Below, in pieces: positions 59,710 to 64,000 of a stretch of 64,000 bases of DNA. The stretch covers positions 372,001 through 436,000 of the forward strand of contig JANVFP010000018.1 of NCBI GenBank assembly GCA_027919835.1, written 5' to 3'. Source of the stretch: Lentinula raphanica. Lineage: Eukaryota; Basidiomycota; Agaricomycetes; Agaricales; Omphalotaceae. The stretch's first letter is position 1, and each line of letters opens with the position of its first letter. Below the pieces are notes generated by a model, which saw only the letters and a program-made list of their open reading frames with translations, was not told the origin of the DNA and searched no databases. Both the position numbers and the translations under genes were made by a program.

Positions 59710-59844
59710 ATGTCATCTTCGAAATCCAAGACGAAACAAGAGGAAGCTCTTCAGCTCCTGGACGGCCTGGATTCCTTTACGCCAATCGAGAGCGCTGCTT
59801 TGTACCTCTTCATCCTCAACGGCGGCGCTGTTTCATGGAGCTGA
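59710..59844 (+). pseudogene. Truncated MTC1 5' copy fused to copia sequence
   Basis: The first 29 codons match the start of MTC1 at 61708 (MSSSKSKTKQEEALQLLD, then FTPIESA) with one Asp-to-Gly change. At about 59796 the sequence switches to Ty1/copia RNase H sequence (LYLFILNGGAVSWS) and stops at 59842-59844. The MTC1 remainder is missing, so this is a dead fragment, though a 44-residue chimeric frame is open. Confidence 0.85.
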
Positions 59845-60448
59845 ATCCGAATACATTGCCGCTACTCATGCTACCAAGGAAGCACTTTGGCTTCGTTCCC
59901 TCATCACTCGAGTCTTTCACCCTCTTCTTTAACCTATGACACTCTTGTCAGACGATCAGTCTGCTATTGCGCTCACTAAGGATCACCAGTACCACGCTCG
60001 TACCAAACACATTGACATCTGCTACCATTTCATCCGATTGGTTGTCAACGACGGTTCTATTCGACTCATCTTTTGCCCTACCGACGATATGGTTGCCATA
60101 CTATGACCAAGGCTTTTCGTTCTGCCAAGGTCAAGCATGTTTTGCCACTGAGCTCGGATTAAGCTGGCTTTGAGGGGGAGTGTAGGATTATCGATGACGG
60201 ACGAAGCGACCCAAAAGCGACCTTAGTCGCAGTCTCTCTTACTCAATGGACTATTACTTACCGGCGTCCGATGTACTTGTCACTCCAGCTTGCTCCAAGT
60301 TATATCTTTAGTTGTCTCCTATGTATAAGGTGTAGGCAGAAGCATCCGCTTCCTTTATATCTTGTTCGGACTTGTTCCGTTGGCCCCCCGGAGAGTTTGT
60401 TCTCCTCTTTGGGGTGAGTAAGCTTCTTTCGTTTACTATCGCTGCCCG
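59796..60448 (+). mobile_element. Ty1/copia retrotransposon 3' remnant with LTR
   Basis: 5'-truncated copia tail. RNase H pieces: LFILNGGAVSWS, ESEYIAATHATKEALWLRSL, then after an in-frame stop LSDDQSAIALTKDHQYHART, KHIDICYHFIRLVVNDGSIR, LIFCPTDDMVA. A deletion lies between the first two pieces and at least two frames are broken, so it is inactive. A polypurine tract TTTGAGGGGGAG (60169-60180) is followed by TGTAGG, the expected LTR start, and an LTR-like stretch up to about 60448. No second LTR or integrase was seen. The remnant sits exactly at the junction of the duplicated segments. Confidence 0.85.
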
Positions 60449-60560
60449 ATCGCTGCCATCAGAACTGTGCGATGCCTCTGATTCTGAGCTTGAACTTGGC
60501 GTCTCGCTTCAAAACCATGATTATTATGTACATGTTAATTGCCAGAACAGTGAACATATC
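60449..60560 (-). pseudogene. Duplicated linker fragment of the chromodomain gene
   Basis: Matches 58757-58870, the exon encoding SETPSSSSESEASSSSDGSD. Here the Phe-Arg codons preceding it read TTT TGA, so a stop replaces Arg. The stretch is disconnected from the chromodomain copy by about 450 unrelated bases. Confidence 0.75.
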
Positions 60561-61020
60561 AGATTTCAGCGATGACTTGAGCATCGCTGTCCAGCAGCTC
60601 ATGAGCTGCTGAAACCTGCTGTTGTTTGTACTAATGACTTTGACTGTTATTTGTGGCTCTCAAGTTCTTTTCACTCACCAATCGACATCCAAATCCTACA
60701 GTGATCTTCTACAGCCAAATCCTCGAGATGTTTTCAAGGCTGCAGCCAAAATAGGACTGAAAGTCATAGCATGCCTTTAAGACTACTCATTTTATAGCAG
60801 TGCTGGTAGTGGTAATTGAGATAGTAACAAATAAGCCCTTAGGCTTCAGTAATCATCAGATAGCACACACAGACTCATTGTGTACAATTTAATAATACAG
60901 AATTCAGCAAGAAAGTTCAGCGGAATTTCATGCTGGTCAAAAATGGTCGGTCAAACGTTCCCTGGTTTCAGCGGACCTAAAGACAATAGTCAGCAAGGGT
61001 TTCAGCGGCATTTTTAGTGC
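60561..61020. other. Unassigned insert within the duplication, palindrome-rich left end
   Basis: Not homologous to the corresponding part of the parent gene (58870-59110). It starts with nested inverted repeats: CAGCGATG/CATCGCTG, a perfect 20 bp palindrome CAGCAGCTCATGAGCTGCTG at 60592-60611, and TTTCAGC/GCTGAAA. TTTCAGCGG recurs near 60966 and 61000. It may be another mobile-element remnant; no coding sequence seen. Confidence 0.5.
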
Positions 61021-61588
61021 CTACATACTTTGACTGGCACTAATTAAATTATTGCGCGTACGTTCAAGATACCTTCGCAGTGGAATACTGCATCTCTCCA
61101 GATATTCGGCCGGTTCCCACCTAAAACATATTGGAATCACTGAGAATCACTTTGACAGACCAACCAGAGTCTTAAGCTTACGAATTATATGAAGTTGGCC
61201 AGCCTTCCCACTGTATGATGGCAGAAAGACAACGCGACGTTAGACGATACTAATTCCTACCTTGCTTGACCTTGCACGCATATATATTTACCTGAACTAA
61301 GTATTCCTACGTTTGGCTTCAGTTGAGTGTCATAAGAATGTTTACAGAATGCATACCTGTTTCCCGCTCTCATTGTTAAATCTATCGTCGAGTATCTTGT
61401 CTATGAAATGTCATATCATTTGTTTGCTACAGTGAATTTTTGAAAGAATGGGGGAGTAAGTACTCACCAACAAGCCAAACGTCTTCACCCTTTGAAGTTT
61501 TTCCTATAGGTTTTTTATACCGCTGCATGAGATTTCTCGCATAGAGGTTGGATGATGGAGCCTGGAGTGCTTTTTTATACCGCGGCAT
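61021..61588 (-). CDS. Stand-alone chromodomain mini-gene (duplicate of the chromodomain gene 5' end)
   Basis: Duplicate of the first exons of the gene at 59584, yet still open after splicing: about 102 residues. Start MPRYKKALQAPSS at 61588 (or Met at 61528), KPIGKTSKGEDVWLVDKILD, DRFNNESGKQ, the 15 nt exon EYLVQ (61292-61306), WEGWPTSYNS, WEPAEYLERCSIPLRRYLER, ending ISASQSM with TAG at 61021-61023. All splice sites are kept and aromatic-cage residues are present. Compared with the parent there are substitutions and a 20-codon in-frame repeat near the N-terminus. It keeps the promoter side next to MTC1. It may be a decaying fragment or a new chromodomain-only gene. Confidence 0.55.
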
Positions 61589-61707
61589 AGAATTTCTCGT
61601 ATGAAGGTTGGATAATGGAGGTGAAAAGAAAAGTTTGAACTTCAACTCGAAATGATGCCAAGATCCAAGAGCACGTGTCAATTCATCACTGTTTCTTCTC
61701 CACGGCC

Positions 61708-63194
61708 ATGTCGTCTTCGAAATCCAAGACGAAACAAGAGGAAGCTCTTCAGCTTTTGGATGACTTGGATTCCTTTACGCCAATCGAGAGCGCTACTTCT
61801 TCTGGCTCAGCCGCTGCTCCTGCTCCAGAAAACGAGACTGAAGTTCTAGCTTTCCTTGACGAGATAACTCAGAAAAGCTCAGAACCCACACGACCGACAA
61901 CTACTCATCTTGAAAGGCCTGCTTCAAGGACCGGAGCTCCGACTCTTAGGAAGAGCACAGAACGTGTCAAACTAGGTTCATCGTTATCTGCCGGCGGAAG
62001 TCCTTCGAGATCTGGTACACCGACTAATGTTACTAGAACAGCCAGTGCCGAACCCGCACTGGACTCTGCTCCCGCGCCTGCTGCTGCTGGAGGTGGCTGG
62101 GGATGGGGATCTGTCTGGACCACTGCTTCTGCTGCTCTGCAGCAAGCCCGAACGGTCGTTGACGAGCAAGTGAAGAACCTGCCTAACAACGAGCAGGCTA
62201 AGAAATGGAGTGAAGGTGTAAGAGAGTATGCCAAGGCACATCAACTGGATAAGCTTGGTAAATGTATCTGCATTTCACCAGTCACATTCAATGCTCATGG
62301 TTCCATCAGGTCAGGATTTCAAGCGAGTGGGATTATCTACGTTGACCGATATCCTCAATGTTGTTGCTCCTCCTATCTCTGAGCACGAAGTGATACAGAT
62401 CTGGCTGAGCCACGATATGACCGGGTACGATGGTATAGAGAACATCGTCTTCCGTTCTATGACGAGAGTACGTGCATAGACGATCTTATATGGTTATTGA
62501 ACCATATCACTCATAGTCTTCTCGTTCGTAGGTTCTGGAGCAGGTCGAAGGCGGCGATCTGATCGTGAATCGAGGTCAACATTCTCAACCCAAGGAGGAA
62601 GCAGGCAGCGCTGCAAGAGATCTCAACACAGTCGAAGGATATGAGGCCGCTGTGAAACTTTCACAGGTGAGTTGATAAGTTAGTTCTATCTATCCTGTTA
62701 TTAATATGTTTTAGGCCAATCTGGATGAGCTCATCAAGGTCAAGGATTCAGCGCTGAAAGCCAAGAAGGAGACAGCTTCCTCCACGCAATCCCCTACCTC
62801 CTACTCTTATGTGTACCTTCGCGTACAACCGTATCTGACCTCCTACAGTGTACCTTCTACAAGCGCCTTTGCTTCTACGGAGGGTTCTGCTCCTTCAGAA
62901 CAATCCAAACAACAGCACCTCCAATTCCTACTCTACCTCTCCGACCCCGAACATAACCTCATTCATTCCACAATCACACAAGCTGTCCCAGGAGCCTGGC
63001 TAGCAATCTGGGACGAATACGAGTGGGTAGAGGATTTAGTTGCGGAGGCTTTGCGGGTGGGTGTGGAGGTTATCGGACAGGAATATCTTGTCGCTCGGAT
63101 GGGGTGGGGTGGGTTAAATGTCAAAGAGAAGGTTAGCGAGATTTTGGAAGGGATGTCTGAAGGAAGTGCTGAGAAGGAGAAGGAGGAATCGTGA
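61708..63194 (+). CDS. MTC1: Maintenance of telomere capping protein 1 (Mtc1) family
   Basis: Start MSSSKSKTKQEEALQLLDDL, DSFTPIESATSSGSAAAP, then EVLAFLDEITQKSSEPTRP, the N-terminal signature of the family. A Ser/Thr/Pro linker leads to GGWGWGSVWTTASAALQQAR and VVDEQVKNLPNNEQAKKWSE. Later exons give GLSTLTDILNVVAPPISEHE, IQIWLSHDMTGYDGIENIVF, YEAAVKLSQANLDELIKV, and FLLYLSDPEHNLIHSTITQA with GAWLAIWDEYEWVEDLVAEA. Yeast Mtc1 is a cytosolic, vesicle-associated protein with genetic links to telomere capping. Four or more introns. A truncated copy of its first 29 codons lies at 59710. The gene is head-to-head with the chromodomain mini-gene, 119 bases apart. Confidence 0.88.
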
Positions 63195-63359
63195 CTATTG
63201 GTATAAGATAGCAAACTCTGCTTTCTATCAACCTTCATGACTTCACGTTTCCCTTGTATATCGTATTGACGTTGGAATTTTTGACCTCTTCAGAGTATAC
63301 ATAATGATTACTAGTATGTGTCTAATGTACATCAAATGCGTCCGAATCGTACCCGAAGT

Positions 63360-64000
63360 TCATACCATCTCCGCTAACTCTGCTTCACGCTTATTGAGAC
63401 TGTCTATCTCAGCATCCAGTGCAACATTCGCCATCTCGATTTGTAATATACTCGATATAAGCTCTGTCCAACGCGTTTCCAAAGCGTTGAGTTGTGCTCC
63501 TGTTTTGGTCTGGTCATGCTCAATGAGGGCGTATCGGATGACTGATTGGCAAAGAGAACATACCTGAAAGTTTTTACGATCTCGATTCACGTCTTCTGTC
63601 AGTTTCTTCAGATCCTCTAGTGCTTTCTCGACTTGTTTGGCGGATGCTTCCACGAGATAATTGTGTACCCGCCATGAATTCGCACCGTAAGTTTGCAGTA
63701 GTGTGAGGTTAGTTTGCCTATTGAAACGTCAGAAGAAATTGGATTAGACTTGTTCCTCAAGGCGTACCGGATCCTTTGATGCTCTAGCTGTGCTCTGGCA
63801 TTATCAAGCGAAGCTTTCCAGTCTTCGTCTGTTGCAGGAACGGAAGTGGGCGGTGGTAGTTGATATCGAGAGGTGTCCAGTGGTGGAAAAGGCTTGTGAG
63901 ACTCGATTCGCTCGAGTTCGGCTTGGAGTAGAGGATTTTTCTGAACAAAATCAATCCATGAGCATACCAGCGCAGATTGGACATGAAAATACGAACAGTG
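63360..64000 (-). CDS. Pre-mRNA splicing factor BCAS2/SPF27 (Cwf7) family, partial
   Basis: C-terminal part of a Prp19-complex (NineTeen complex) subunit; the N-terminus is beyond the right edge. Readable blocks: ELERIESHKPFPPLDTSRYQ, LPPPTSVPATDEDWKASLDN, ARAQLEHQRIR, then TLLQTYGANSWRVHNYLVEA, the most conserved part, and the coiled coil VEKALEDLKKLTEDVNRDRK. A last exon gives GAQLNALETRWTELISSILQ and DAEIDSLNKREAELAEMV with the stop at 63360-63362. Introns follow NFQ (57 nt) and the HQRIR segment. It converges with MTC1, 165 bases apart. Confidence 0.88.

Noticed and set aside
1..64000. A biosynthetic or defence gene cluster
   Set aside because: The genes are unrelated house-keeping families. 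The three ribosome biogenesis genes are not adjacent, and nothing indicates co-regulation.

Overview
The window is gene-dense fungal nuclear DNA, most likely from an agaricomycete (mushroom-forming basidiomycete). The reasons are many short spliceosomal introns (about 45-75 nt), closely packed genes on both strands, conserved eukaryotic house-keeping families, and families typical of Agaricomycetes (single-exon F-box protein, BTB protein with a C-terminal Cys pair, UPF0658 Golgi protein, small secreted proteins). No rRNA, tRNA or CRISPR array was found. All assignments come from reading the sequence; no database search was run.

Layout. 1-10.4 kb: KH-domain RNA-binding protein (cut at the left edge), an RNF14-type RBR ubiquitin ligase head-to-head with the pre-60S factor URB2, and threonine aldolase. 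10.7-14.7 kb: a secreted hypothetical and an acidic, disordered protein with two SUMO-interaction-like motifs. 14.85-22 kb: a small zinc-finger protein, TIM10, a 3.1 kb tandem pair of a 1,540 bp transposon-like element, then UTP4. 22-32 kb: Mpv17-family protein, small secreted protein, HAS1 helicase, thioredoxin, Gfd2-like nuclease-fold protein, POM33/TMEM33. 32-45 kb: a run of plus-strand genes: 98-aa membrane protein, CBS-PB1 protein, SGF11, PTH2, UPF0658 protein, BET1 SNARE, ULP1 SUMO protease, then Yippee. 46-50.7 kb: largely non-coding, with one small candidate gene and a diverged 160-190 bp direct repeat. 50.7-56.5 kb: Ras-type GTPase, BTB protein, F-box protein, PXMP4. 56.7-63.2 kb: a chromodomain gene head-to-head with MTC1, where the shared 5' region has been duplicated and a dead Ty1/copia tail lies at the junction. 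63.4-64 kb: the BCAS2/SPF27 spliceosome subunit (cut at the right edge).

Functional links. Three genes act in nucleolar ribosome assembly (URB2, UTP4, HAS1). SUMO and ubiquitin are represented by ULP1, the RBR ligase, F-box and BTB proteins and the SIM-bearing protein. Several genes serve membranes and organelles (TIM10, PXMP4, Mpv17-like, BET1, POM33, UPF0658). These do not look like a co-regulated cluster; the arrangement is ordinary fungal euchromatin.

The least ordinary observations are: (1) the near-identical tandem transposon-like pair inside what was a promoter of about 140 bp shared by TIM10 and UTP4; (2) predicted micro-exons of 2 nt in the Ras gene and 6 nt in PTH2, each needed to restore a conserved motif; (3) a duplicated chromodomain fragment that still reads as an intact 102-residue stand-alone chromodomain protein beside a retrotransposon remnant.
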